64,000 nucleotides of DNA from Thermomicrobiales bacterium (GTDB taxonomy: Bacteria; Chloroflexota; Chloroflexia; Thermomicrobiales; UBA6265), in the NCBI GenBank assembly GCA_023957115.1, contig JAMLHN010000015.1, forward strand, positions 18,130-82,129. Direction: 5' to 3'. The position numbers were made by a program, and so were the translations under genes. Under the pieces are notes generated by a model, which saw nothing but the letters and a program-made list of their open reading frames with translations, was not told the DNA's origin and did no database searches. Positions 51,867-60,310 of the stretch are shown here, one piece after another (positions within the stretch are counted from its first letter, which is position 1; each line of letters opens with the position of its first letter).

Positions 51867-52690
51867 AGTCCGCTCAGGGCGACACCTTCGATGAGGCGTT
51901 TCTGGAAGAAGAGGAAGGCGATTAGGAGCGGGAAGGTGGCCATGTTCGCGGCTGCCAGCAGGACGGCGGTATTGGTGAAGAACTGGCCCTGGAAGAGCGC
52001 GATGCCCACCGGGAGGACCCGCATATCGGTCGAACTGGTGACCGTCAACGCCCAGAGGAACTCATTCCACGAGGCCAGCAGCGAAAGGAAGCCGAACGCG
52101 GCGAGCGCAGGCTGCGCGAGCGGCAGATAGATGTCGCGAAAGATCCGGAAGGGGTTCGCGCCTTCCAGGGTGGCGGCTTCGAAAAAATCGCGTGGGATGC
52201 CCAGCATGAACTGGCGGAGCATGAAGACGCCGAACGAGCTGAAGATCAGCGGGATGATGAGCCCCTGATACGTATCCAGCCAGCCGAATTCACGCATGAG
52301 GACGAAACGCGGCACGATCAGAACCTGATCTGGGACCATGAGTCCGGCGAGCAGAATGAAGAACAACAGATCCCGTCCGGGGAAGCGCAACTGTGAAAAC
52401 GAGAACGCCGCCACCGCCGCGATGGCGACCTGCCCGAAGGTGCGCGCGATGGTGACGATGATCGAGTTGAGATAGAACCGCAGGAACGGGACGGAATCGA
52501 AGACGTCACGGTAGTTCTCCCAGCGGACTTCGCTGGGGATGAGGCTCGGGGTCACTTTGAAGAGATCGCTCATCGGTTTGAGCGACGTCGAGATCGACCA
52601 GGCGAATGGCAGCATGAAGAGGATGCCCACCGTAAGAAGAACGAGGTGGAGCGCGAGGCGGGACCAGCGAAACCCATGCGCGCCGCTCAT
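51860..52690 (-). CDS. Carbohydrate ABC permease, MalG type
   Basis: A 276-residue permease with six helices. The EAA loop reads DFFEAATLEGANPFRIFRDI, the ATPase-contact motif of CUT1 MalG-type subunits; SASLKP-like ISTSLKPMSDLF and the final FFQKRLIEGVALSGLK are characteristic. ATG 52690 overlaps the stop of the MalF-type gene (ATGA). It imports sugars with a binding protein and a MalK-type ATPase, which is not in the window. Confidence 0.93.
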   Translation of the reverse strand: MSGAHGFRWSRLALHLVLLTVGILFMLPFAWSISTSLKPMSDLFKVTPSLIPSEVRWENYRDVFDSVPFLRFYLNSIIVTIARTFGQVAIAAVAAFSFSQLRFPGRDLLFFILLAGLMVPDQVLIVPRFVLMREFGWLDTYQGLIIPLIFSSFGVFMLRQFMLGIPRDFFEAATLEGANPFRIFRDIYLPLAQPALAAFGFLSLLASWNEFLWALTVTSSTDMRVLPVGIALFQGQFFTNTAVLLAAANMATFPLLIAFLFFQKRLIEGVALSGLK

Positions 52691-53628
52691 CCGTAGAACA
52701 CCCATCTGCGTTGCAACCGGAACTGGATGATGGTGAAGATCAGGATCAGTATCAGCAACACCCAGGCGACGGTAATCGCGTAGCCCATGCGGAAGTTCCG
52801 GAACCCTTCATCGTAGATGTAGTAGACGATGGTTGGCAGGGTATTGGTCTGGTCGATTCTGGTCATCACATAGACCAGGTCGAACACCTGCAGCGAGTAA
52901 ATCACCCCAATGACCGAGAGAAAGAAGATCGTCGGGGTCAACAGAGGCAGGGTGATATCCCGGAACCGTTGCCACCCGCCGGCGCCGTCGAGCGAGGCCG
53001 CTTCGTAGTAGTCGCGGGGAATCGACTGGAGACCGGCCAGGTAGATGATCATGTCGTACCCCACTCCGCTCCAGAGGAGCACGATCACGACGGCAATGAT
53101 CGCGGTGCGCGGTTGCGCGAGCCATTCGGGTGTGGGAAGCCCAAGCCGGCGCAGCACGCTGTTGATCGGGCCAAACGCCGGATCGTAGAGCCATTTCCAG
53201 ATCGTGCCGATGGCGACGGGCATGGTCAGGACCGGTAGGAAGAAGAGCACCCGATAGAAAGCGCGATAGCGAATGTTGGAATTGAGTGCGATGGCCAGCG
53301 CAAGCGCGCAGATCATTCGCAGCACGATGTGCGGCACAGTGATGGCGACGGTATTGACGAGCGCCGTGCGAAATTCTGGATCGTGCAGCACCGTGCGGTA
53401 GTTGCCGATTCCGACCCAAACCGGGGAGTTCAGCATGTCCCATCGGGTCAGGCTGAGATAGAGCGAAGCGCCGAGCGCGATCAGAAAGAAGACCGCAAAC
53501 CCGATCATGATCGGGGCGATCAGCAGATATCCCCAGAAGGCCTCGGTCCGTGCCTGGCGGCCGAAACGAGGGGGAGCCGAATGGCTGGGACTGGTGACGA
53601 CATCGATTGGGATGGGCGTGGTTGCCAT
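52687..53628 (-). CDS. Carbohydrate ABC permease, MalF type
   Basis: A 313-residue CUT1 permease with six helices. The EAA loop is DYYEAASLDGAGGWQRFRDI. The N-terminus carries the large cytoplasmic start and ILIAPIMIGFAVFFLIALG-like first helix. Coupled to the MalG-type gene downstream. Upstream, about 720 bp separate its start from the stop of the sugar-binding protein, unusually long for such an operon. Confidence 0.93.
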   Translation of the reverse strand: MATTPIPIDVVTSPSHSAPPRFGRQARTEAFWGYLLIAPIMIGFAVFFLIALGASLYLSLTRWDMLNSPVWVGIGNYRTVLHDPEFRTALVNTVAITVPHIVLRMICALALAIALNSNIRYRAFYRVLFFLPVLTMPVAIGTIWKWLYDPAFGPINSVLRRLGLPTPEWLAQPRTAIIAVVIVLLWSGVGYDMIIYLAGLQSIPRDYYEAASLDGAGGWQRFRDITLPLLTPTIFFLSVIGVIYSLQVFDLVYVMTRIDQTNTLPTIVYYIYDEGFRNFRMGYAITVAWVLLILILIFTIIQFRLQRRWVFYG

Positions 53629-53836
53629 ACATCGACCGGTTGGAGCAATCGTAGGGTCGGCAGTATGAACGCTGGAGGCTCGAGTGTCATGCCCATCATG
53701 CCGACCGGTGGTCCCGATGAGCGTTCCACCGTCCTGCTATACTTATTGTCGAGCGGTGGTTTCTGTGGCGGAAGAATGGCTACCCGCGCCTTTTTAGGAG
53801 ACCCCCGAACCGGCCTTCGGGGCAGAAACTTGCCGC
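53629..53836. other. Intergenic region with hairpin CCCCGAA/TTCGGGG
   Basis: Contains a 7-bp stem (53813-53819, 53826-53832). TATACTTATTGTCGAG near 53738-53753 reads on the minus strand as CTCGACAATAAGTATA, a reasonable -35/-10 area, so the permease genes may have their own promoter. Confidence 0.4.
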
Positions 53837-54229
53837 TCAATCCTCTAACGCTTTCCTCACCCGATTTCGCACGTTTCTGTCCCTAATTCGGAACACCGAA
53901 ATCAGGTTGTAGCTGTCGTTCGCGTCCTTCGCGAGAAGGACCGCGATCCAATACATTTCATCAATTGGGATGTAGACCTGCCAGGTGAACGCAAATACTG
54001 GGTCAGGAATGGCGTGCTTCCAGCCCGGCAACCAATCGTTGAGCGACTCGTAAAAACCGACGTCCGGCGCGTGCCGGGTTCGAATCTTGGTGTCGATGGC
54101 TTCCGGAACACGCAGCGTTCCTGTGGGCAAGCTCAGATATGCTTGTAGGTCCTCAGGCATTCGCTTACGCTGATACACAATCTCCCACGGCATCTCTGGA
54201 AGCTCGTCGTCACTGGGCGCGTCCTGCAT
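53837..54229 (-). CDS. Hypothetical protein between sugar-transport genes
   Basis: A 130-residue soluble protein from ATG 54229. GGAGG is about 15 bases upstream, so the start may be wrong. Strands near FTWQVYIPIDEMYWIAVLLA and NLISVFRIRDRNVRNRVRKA suggest a small alpha/beta fold. No family recognised. It sits after a perfect palindrome that terminates the binding-protein transcript, and separates that gene from its permeases. Confidence 0.6.
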   Translation of the reverse strand: MQDAPSDDELPEMPWEIVYQRKRMPEDLQAYLSLPTGTLRVPEAIDTKIRTRHAPDVGFYESLNDWLPGWKHAIPDPVFAFTWQVYIPIDEMYWIAVLLAKDANDSYNLISVFRIRDRNVRNRVRKALED

Positions 54230-54278
54230 TTCGAGTGGCGTGAGCCTCCTTCCTCCGCTACGTCGGCGCCGATCAATG

Positions 54279-54316
54279 AAATACGGGTGCCACACAATTG
54301 TGTGGCACCCGTATTT
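54279..54316. terminator. Perfect 38-bp palindrome downstream of a sugar-binding protein gene
   Basis: Arms AAATACGGGTGCCACACAA (54279-54297) and its exact reverse complement (54298-54316), with no loop sequence. The transcript in either direction forms a stem with a GC-rich base-paired core and T residues at the 3' end. Best read as a bidirectional Rho-independent terminator; an operator cannot be excluded. Confidence 0.85.
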
Positions 54317-54350
54317 CGCGGTCGCTCCGTAGTGCGACACCCCTACGCGG

Positions 54351-55649
54351 CTAGAGAACCGCGTCGGCGGCTTCGGCGGCCTTGGGTCCGATCTCTTCGG
54401 CAGGGATATTCCCGGCGAAGCCATCGATCGCCACTTTCTGGATCTCGACCTGCCATTCGAACCCGACCGGCGGATCGGGAACCTTCTCGGCGTAGTCGAG
54501 CGCGTCGATGAAGACCTGAAGATTCATATCCGGATTGGCGGCCAGCCACGGCTCCTGCAAGCCGGCATAGGCCGGAATGGTCACGCCCGACTCACCCAGG
54601 ATCGTTTCGGCTTCTTCGCCGGCCAGGAACTTGACCAGCTCGAGTGACGCGCCCGGATTGCCCGCGCTTGCCCAGATCACATTTGCCAGTCCGTGGGTGA
54701 CCGTGGCGCGTTCCTTGCCCATCGGCAGCGGCGCGACATCGATGTTCGCCTCCGCGGCCCCGTACGTGCCCGCGCGGAACGAGCCGCCCGGCATCATGGC
54801 CACCGTGCCGGCCGGGAAGAGAGTATCCGCTACCGGATTCGGCTGCTGCACCGCGATCGACGGCGTCAGCTCGTCGGCGAAGAAGCCGGCGAGATAGACG
54901 AACGCCTCGGATGCTTCCGGCGAGCCGACTTCCGACTGGGTCAGATCGTCGTTCAGCAAGCGGCCGCCGTTCTGATAGATGAAGTTGTAGTAGTTCTCCT
55001 GCCAGCTCGTTTGCAGCCCAGCGCCCCAGATGCCCGCGCCGGAATCGGTCAGCTGCTCACCGGTCGCGCGGAAGGTCTCCCAGGTCCAGGTGTCGTCCGG
55101 ATAAGCAACCCCGGCTGCGTCGAAGATGTCCTTGTTGTAGAACAGGGCGATGGTATCGAAGTCACGCGGAATACCGTACTGGAGACCGTCCCACTGGTAC
55201 ATCTCGACCAGCGGGGCGGCGAAGTTCGCGATATCGACACCGCCCTCTCCGACGATCGAATCGATCGGGAGGAGCGCCCCGGCCGAGGCATAGACCGGCA
55301 GGGATGCGGAGTTGATCCAGAAGACATCGAACGTTTCACCGCCGGCAATGCCGGTCTGGAGCTTGGTCCAGTAGTCGGCCCAGGGGACGATCTGCGGTTC
55401 GACGGTGATGTTCGGGAAATGCGCCTTGAACGCTTCGAGCTGCGCATTGATGGCGGCTTCCTGGGCGGTATCCCAGAAGCCGTAGGTGATGGTGACCTCT
55501 TCGCCGTCATATGGCGCAACCTCGGCCACCGGCGATGCTTGTCCGAGCGCAACCCGTGGAAGTGCACCGGCCAGGGCGAGCGCGGAGACGCCTCCGGCCG
55601 CGCCGAGCAGCTTGCGACGGGTGAACTGTGTGTCGACCTTCGTTTTCAA
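54351..55649 (-). CDS. Sugar ABC transporter substrate-binding protein (Tat signal)
   Basis: A 432-residue CUT1-type binding protein. The start is decided by TTG 55649, preceded by GGAGGAG at six bases; the upstream ATGs (55715, 55682) lack such a site. The Tat signal is TRRKLLGAAGGVSALALAGA, then VTITYGFWDTAQEAAINAQL opens the family-1 binding fold. DVFWINSASLPVYAS and VAMMPGGSFRAGTYG are conserved. It delivers sugars to the MalFG permeases encoded downstream, past a terminator and an unrelated small gene. Confidence 0.92.
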   Translation of the reverse strand: MKTKVDTQFTRRKLLGAAGGVSALALAGALPRVALGQASPVAEVAPYDGEEVTITYGFWDTAQEAAINAQLEAFKAHFPNITVEPQIVPWADYWTKLQTGIAGGETFDVFWINSASLPVYASAGALLPIDSIVGEGGVDIANFAAPLVEMYQWDGLQYGIPRDFDTIALFYNKDIFDAAGVAYPDDTWTWETFRATGEQLTDSGAGIWGAGLQTSWQENYYNFIYQNGGRLLNDDLTQSEVGSPEASEAFVYLAGFFADELTPSIAVQQPNPVADTLFPAGTVAMMPGGSFRAGTYGAAEANIDVAPLPMGKERATVTHGLANVIWASAGNPGASLELVKFLAGEEAETILGESGVTIPAYAGLQEPWLAANPDMNLQVFIDALDYAEKVPDPPVGFEWQVEIQKVAIDGFAGNIPAEEIGPKAAEAADAVL

Positions 55650-56064
55650 GGGTCTCTCCTCCGTTGACGCATTGCCAGCCATCGATTTTGGCCGCACCTG
55701 CACGCAACAACGCAATGCTACTTACGCATTCGATTGCGCAGAGTGTACGTCTCTTGGGGAATTTTGCGGCGATTTCCTCATACCTACCTGATACATGAGG
55801 CGATTGGTGCGGGTGCACCATGGCCGTGCTGGGGAGCAGAGCGCGGTCGAAAACCGGGCGACGGTCCAGTCTCCGATGCCCAGGGGTCCGGGCCCACGTT
55901 GGGGGTCGTGGACGGTTGTACCGGGCACGGGGCTCCTGCCGAGACGTTTCGACCATGCCCGGTGAGGCGTCAGCCGCGGGGACCGAGGCCGCCGTCCCAT
56001 GCTAGACTGCCTCCCCACGATCTCAACGTCGATTCTCGACCTGCAACACCACAGGAGCGCACCG
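55650..56064. promoter_or_regulatory. Divergent promoter region of two ABC transporter operons
   Basis: A 415-bp region between the sugar-binding protein (minus) and the Dpp-type permease (plus). No gene is supported. GGACGGCGGCCTCGG and CCCAGGGGTCCGGGCCC are GC-rich; the AT-rich stretch near 55710-55740 (AATGCTACTTACGCATTCG) may contain the minus-strand promoter. Confidence 0.4.
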
Positions 56065-57000
56065 GTGGGACGGTACATTCTGGGACGGCTGCTGAGTCTC
56101 ATTTTCGTCCTCTTTGCGGTCTCGCTGATTGCTTTTCTCCTGATGCACGCGGTGCCTGGCGGCCCGTTCGACATTGGGGAGCGGCGTCTCCCGGAAGCCA
56201 CCCGCCAGGCGCAGCTCGCGAAGTACGGTCTCGATAAGCCCATCTACGAACAGTATGTCCGGTATATGTGGCACGCGATCCAGGGTGACTTCGGCGTGCC
56301 GTTTCAACGGCCCACCGAGACGGTAACCGGGTTGATTGCAAGCCGCTGGCCGGTCACGATCGCTATTGGCATCCCCACCATTCTGATTGCCTATATCGGT
56401 GGCACCGTGCTCGGCACGATTGCCGCCACCCGCCAGAACAGCTGGATCGACTATCTGGTCACCACGCTGGGCACGCTTGGACTGACGGTTCCGAGCTGGG
56501 TCGTCGGCACCTGGCTGGTGCTGATCCTGAGCGTTCGCTGGGATCTGCTGCCGACTGGTGGGTGGGGAAGCTGGAAGCACTACATCATGCCGGTCATCGC
56601 CTATTCGCTGGCGCCTATGGCGCTGGTGGCGCGGTATACCCGGCTGACGCTGATCGAAACGATGCGATCCGACTACGTCCGCACCGCGCGGGCCAAGGGG
56701 TTGGGCGAGCGGCGGATCATGCTCGGGCATATCTTCCGGAATGCCGCTATCCCCTGGGTAACGGTGCTTCTGCCGGAGATTCCGAATATCCTGACGGGTT
56801 CGATCTTCATCGAAGCCATCTTCAATATTCCCGGGCTCGGATCCTATTTTGTCACCAGCACGATTAGCCGTGACTATCCGATGATCCTGGCGCTCACCCT
56901 GCTGATCGCGACATTGTGGGGCGTCACCTATCTCATCACGGACATTCTCTATACCGTGCTCGACCCGCGCGTGCGGCTGGTGGGAGGGCGTGCCGGATGA
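56065..57000 (+). CDS. ABC permease, DppB/OppB type
   Basis: A 311-residue permease starting at GTG 56065 after CAGGAGC. It has the DppB signature: GRYILGRLLSLIFVLFAVSL, LMHAVPGGPFD, KYGLDKPIYEQYVRYM, and the EAA-like YVRTARAKGLGERRIMLGHI. It is the first gene of an operon with a DppC-type permease. In this family substrates are peptides, nickel, or oligosaccharides and glycosides. Confidence 0.94.
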   Translation: MGRYILGRLLSLIFVLFAVSLIAFLLMHAVPGGPFDIGERRLPEATRQAQLAKYGLDKPIYEQYVRYMWHAIQGDFGVPFQRPTETVTGLIASRWPVTIAIGIPTILIAYIGGTVLGTIAATRQNSWIDYLVTTLGTLGLTVPSWVVGTWLVLILSVRWDLLPTGGWGSWKHYIMPVIAYSLAPMALVARYTRLTLIETMRSDYVRTARAKGLGERRIMLGHIFRNAAIPWVTVLLPEIPNILTGSIFIEAIFNIPGLGSYFVTSTISRDYPMILALTLLIATLWGVTYLITDILYTVLDPRVRLVGGRAG

Positions 57001-57944
57001 TGGATCCAGTCGAGCTCTCGGGAGATATCCAGCAGCCGGCCCTCGTCGACGAGCGAACGTCCCCGAGCGGCCGTCGTTACCGGACCAACTTTCAACTGGC
57101 CGTCGATCGGTTCCGGCGGCAGAAGCTGGGCATGATCGGCCTCGTCATCGTCCTCATTTTGCTGGCGGTCGCCGTCTTTGCGCCCTGGATTGCGCCGACG
57201 CACTACACCAAGGCCGATCTCATGGCGGTCAATCTCTTCCCGAGCCGGGAGTATCCGATGGGGACCGACCAGATCGGTCACAACTACTTGAGCCGGGTGA
57301 TCTATGGCATCCGCACCAGCTACATGGTTGGATTCCTGGCCGTCATTCTTGCCTGTGTGATCGGTGTCCCCCTCGGCGTGGCCGCCGGATTGCGCGGTGG
57401 CAAGACCGACTTCTTCATCATGCGTATCGTCGAGATCATGACCGCGTTTCCGGGGTTGCTTTTCGCCATCTTCCTTTTGTCGGTGGTCAATAGTGGAGTG
57501 ATGCAACGGGTGTTCAGCAATCAGGTGTTGAACGTCGTCTTCGTCATCGGTGTGACCAGCTGGGTCGGCATCTGCCGGTTGACCCGGGCGCAGATGCTGA
57601 CCCTGCGTGAGCGTGAATATGTGGAAGCATCGGCCGCGATGGGCGCGGGCAAGTTTCACATCGCAGTCCGGCATCTGATGCCTAATGCCATTCCACCGTT
57701 GATCATTGCCATCACCCTCCTCATGCCCACCGCGATCTTCGCTGAAGCGGGACTGAGCTTTCTCGGACTCGGCATCAACGAGCCGGTGCCAAGTCTGGGC
57801 AAGATGGTGGCCGATAGCCGGCAATACATACAGCTCTATTGGTATCTGGGCCTCTTCCCCACGCTGGCCATTGCGCTGACGGTGATCGGCTTCGCCTTCC
57901 TCGGCGATGGCTTACGTGACGCGCTCGATCCCCGGCAGAATTAG
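56997..57944 (+). CDS. ABC permease, DppC/OppC type
   Basis: A 315-residue permease; ATG 56997 overlaps the stop of the DppB-type gene (ATGA). The cytoplasmic N-terminus FRRQKLGMIGLVIVLILLAV, HYTKADLMAVNLFPSREYPM and GTDQIGHNYLSRVIYGIRTS are characteristic. The EAA loop is YVEASAAMGAGKFHIAVRHL. The stop lies within a family B repeat (TAGCAGTCAGCAGTCAGCAG), followed by the two binding-protein genes. No DppD/F ATPase is in the window. Confidence 0.94.
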   Translation: MMDPVELSGDIQQPALVDERTSPSGRRYRTNFQLAVDRFRRQKLGMIGLVIVLILLAVAVFAPWIAPTHYTKADLMAVNLFPSREYPMGTDQIGHNYLSRVIYGIRTSYMVGFLAVILACVIGVPLGVAAGLRGGKTDFFIMRIVEIMTAFPGLLFAIFLLSVVNSGVMQRVFSNQVLNVVFVIGVTSWVGICRLTRAQMLTLREREYVEASAAMGAGKFHIAVRHLMPNAIPPLIIAITLLMPTAIFAEAGLSFLGLGINEPVPSLGKMVADSRQYIQLYWYLGLFPTLAIALTVIGFAFLGDGLRDALDPRQN

Positions 57945-58090
57945 CAGTCAGCAGTCAGCAGTCAGCAGTTGGTCGTTGGCGGCCAGTCTGCGGGTCCGAT
58001 GTGCTGCGGCCAAGGGCGACGGATTCGCGCTTACCGCTGACTGCCGGCAGCCACCTGCCATCTGCTGCCTGCTTCGCCCTGACTGCTAGA
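57942..58090. repeat. Inverted pair of family B word repeats
   Basis: Left arm TAGCAGTCAGCAGTCAGCAG then TCAGCAGTTGG (57942-57972). Right arm (58035-58088) contains GCTGACTGCCGGCAGCC, CTGCTGCCTGCTTCG and CCTGACTGCTA. The TAG at 57942-57944 is the stop of the DppC-type gene and the first three bases of the repeat. Confidence 0.65.
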
Positions 58091-58159
58091 ATCAATGGTC
58101 TTGGGCTGTCCGGGGTTTCGGCTTCGGAACGCAGCGTCACGCGTTTTCCGGGAGAAATA

Positions 58160-59920
58160 ATGTTTCATCGAGATCGTAACCAAAAGAACATCTTCGTCAC
58201 AAACGCCCACTACCCGATCAGTCGACGGGCAGTGCTCGGAGCCCCGGTGGCGGCTGGGCTCGGCGTCTTCGGCAGTGCCATGTTGCGTGGCGATGCGCTG
58301 GCTGCCCAGCTTCTTCAGGAGGGAGCGGCGAAGCCTGCCGCGCAGCAGGTGCTGGTTCTGGCCGACGATGCCGCGACCGCCAAGGTGATCGACCTCTTCC
58401 TGAGTGCATACGAGCGCCCCGTGGCGGCGGCGTCCGACCTGTTCAGCGAACCGCTGGTGCGGTTGAACAAGGATTTCGAACTGCTGCCGGCCGCGGCCGA
58501 ATCGTGGTCGAGCTCGGAGGACGGGCTGACCTGGACCTTCGAGATCCGCGAAGGTCTGGCCTGGAGCGACGGAAACCCGGTGACCGCCAATGACTGGGTG
58601 GCGACCTTTCAGTATGCCGTGTCGCCCGAAGCAGCCTGGGATTTCACCTGGTATTTCCAGGGAACGCTGAAAAACTGGGCCGAGGCGCTCGAAGGCGCGA
58701 TCGGGGTCGAGGAGATCGGCGTACGGGTTGGAGCCAACGACTACGAGTTGGTCTTCGAGACGGTCGCGCCGGCTCCCTATCTGCCAGCCATGCTCCTCTA
58801 CTCGCTTCCTTTGTCGGCGGCCGGCCTGGCCGCGCATGGGCCGCTCTACAACACCAACCCGGCAACGGCGATCTCCTCCGGCCCGTACATCCTTGCCGAG
58901 TGGATTCCCGATCAGCGAATCACGTATGTCCGCAATGACCACTACGCTGGAACGTTGCCCGGACTGGTCGATGAGATTCGCATCGAGCTCACGAATCCCG
59001 ACAACTATTTCACGCTGTACCAAGCGGACGAGATCGATTTCATGCGCAATCCGACCCCGGCTGCGCTGGCGATCATGCAGCGTGACGAGACAACGGCGGC
59101 GGAGATCTATTCGGGGGTCGGGGACTTCCCGACCTACTACATCTTCTTCGACGTTACCGCAGAACCGTGGAGCGATCTCAAGGTCCGGCAGGCGTGGAGT
59201 CACGCGATTGACCGGGATGCGCTCGAACAGAGCATTCTCGGTCCGAACGGTGTGTCGGCATACTCGTGGCTGGCGCCGGGTTTCCCGGCTAACAACACCG
59301 AGGGGCTGAAGGAGATCCAGGCATTCGATCCGGAGCTGGCGCAGTCGTTGCTGGCCGATGCGGGCTACCCGAATGGGGACGGTTTCCCCACGCAGCAGAT
59401 GATGTTGCGCTCGCCGAGTCCCCTGGAGGAGACGGTCGCGCAGGCGCTCGCCGCAATGATCAAGGAAACCCTGAATATCGATATCGAGATCGTCGGACAG
59501 GACGCGCAGGGCTATATGGCCGCATTGACCGCCAAGCCGACCGAGATCTCACTCGGCTTCATGCGGTACGGGATGGACTTCTTCGATCCGGTCAGCATGC
59601 TCAGTGTCTGGCTTTCGGGCGGTCGCCATTCCTGGTCGAATCCCGATTTCGACACGGCGGTGCTGGCGGCGGCGGAATACCTGGGCGATCCCGCCGAGCG
59701 TATCGAACTGTTCAAAGAGGCCGAGCGGATGCTGGTCGAGGACGTGCCGGCCGTTTTCGTCTATCACGGCACCGAAGTGCAGTTCATCAAGCCGTGGCTG
59801 GCTGGTGAGTTCATCGAACCGGACAAGAACGGTATCGCCGCGCTCCATTTCCCGGTGTTCACCATGATGAGCACGGTGCCCGGGGAGCTCTTCATCGCCG
59901 AAGGGGCCCCGGAACGGTAG
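58160..59920 (+). CDS. Dpp/Opp-family substrate-binding protein, copy 1
   Basis: A 586-residue SBP_bac_5 binding protein from ATG 58160 (GGGAG upstream). Tat signal: SRRAVLGAPVAAGLGVFGSA. The family fold shows FSEPLVRLNKDFELLPAAAE, WTFEIREGLAWSDGNPVTAN, DWVATFQYAVSPEAAWDFTW, SGPYILAEWIPDQRITYVRN and VRQAWSHAIDRDALEQSILG. It is very similar to the next gene, with changes mainly in the N-terminus and scattered surface positions. The binding pocket residue W in GGRHSW is shared. Confidence 0.94.
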   Translation: MFHRDRNQKNIFVTNAHYPISRRAVLGAPVAAGLGVFGSAMLRGDALAAQLLQEGAAKPAAQQVLVLADDAATAKVIDLFLSAYERPVAAASDLFSEPLVRLNKDFELLPAAAESWSSSEDGLTWTFEIREGLAWSDGNPVTANDWVATFQYAVSPEAAWDFTWYFQGTLKNWAEALEGAIGVEEIGVRVGANDYELVFETVAPAPYLPAMLLYSLPLSAAGLAAHGPLYNTNPATAISSGPYILAEWIPDQRITYVRNDHYAGTLPGLVDEIRIELTNPDNYFTLYQADEIDFMRNPTPAALAIMQRDETTAAEIYSGVGDFPTYYIFFDVTAEPWSDLKVRQAWSHAIDRDALEQSILGPNGVSAYSWLAPGFPANNTEGLKEIQAFDPELAQSLLADAGYPNGDGFPTQQMMLRSPSPLEETVAQALAAMIKETLNIDIEIVGQDAQGYMAALTAKPTEISLGFMRYGMDFFDPVSMLSVWLSGGRHSWSNPDFDTAVLAAAEYLGDPAERIELFKEAERMLVEDVPAVFVYHGTEVQFIKPWLAGEFIEPDKNGIAALHFPVFTMMSTVPGELFIAEGAPER

Positions 59921-60202
59921 CAGGCGGCAGGCAGCACGCGGCAGGCAGAACGAAGCCGGTTGCCGTCAGCAGTCAGCGAAGATTCTGGTGTGTATCATGA
60001 AAGCAGGAGGGTGCTGATGCACCCTCCTGCTTCTTGGGTGACGCTGCGGGGGCACTGGTTTGCAGGTTCGACTCGCTACGGCGAGGAGGCCCCTTCGCTT
60101 CGCCGCGCTCCGGTCGGGGCGACGAAGTAGCCCAGGATGCCCTGCTGATGGCAACCCGCCGTTGGTACTGCCTGCTGACAGCCGCGTGCTGCCTGCTTCG
60201 TC
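59918..60202. repeat. Inverted family B repeats with internal terminator
   Basis: The left arm (59918-59955) begins with the TAG stop (TAGCAGGCGGCAGGCAGCAC then GCGGCAGGCAGAACG). A CTTCGCTTCGCCGCGCTCCG word (60088-60107) lies between the arms. The right arm (60168-60202) is TACTGCCTGCTGACAGCC then GCGTGCTGCCTGCTTCG, its reverse complement in outline. The same architecture recurs after copy 2. Confidence 0.65.
60001..60036 (+). terminator. Terminator after binding-protein copy 1
   Basis: Perfect 14-bp arms AAGCAGGAGGGTGC (60001-60014) and GCACCCTCCTGCTT (60019-60032) with loop TGAT, followed by CTT. Confidence 0.8.
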
Positions 60203-60310
60203 CGCACTTGCGTAATGCGTTCGACCCGCGCCAGAATTAGTCACTTCTGCATCAATCCGCCGGAACTGTTGCTGGACGTCCCAGCCATGCCCCGGTGCAA
60301 AGGAGCAAAC

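Noticed and set aside
60062..60090. GGTTCGACTC resembling a tRNA T-loop
   Set aside because: Flanking bases do not form a T-stem and no acceptor or anticodon arm can be drawn.
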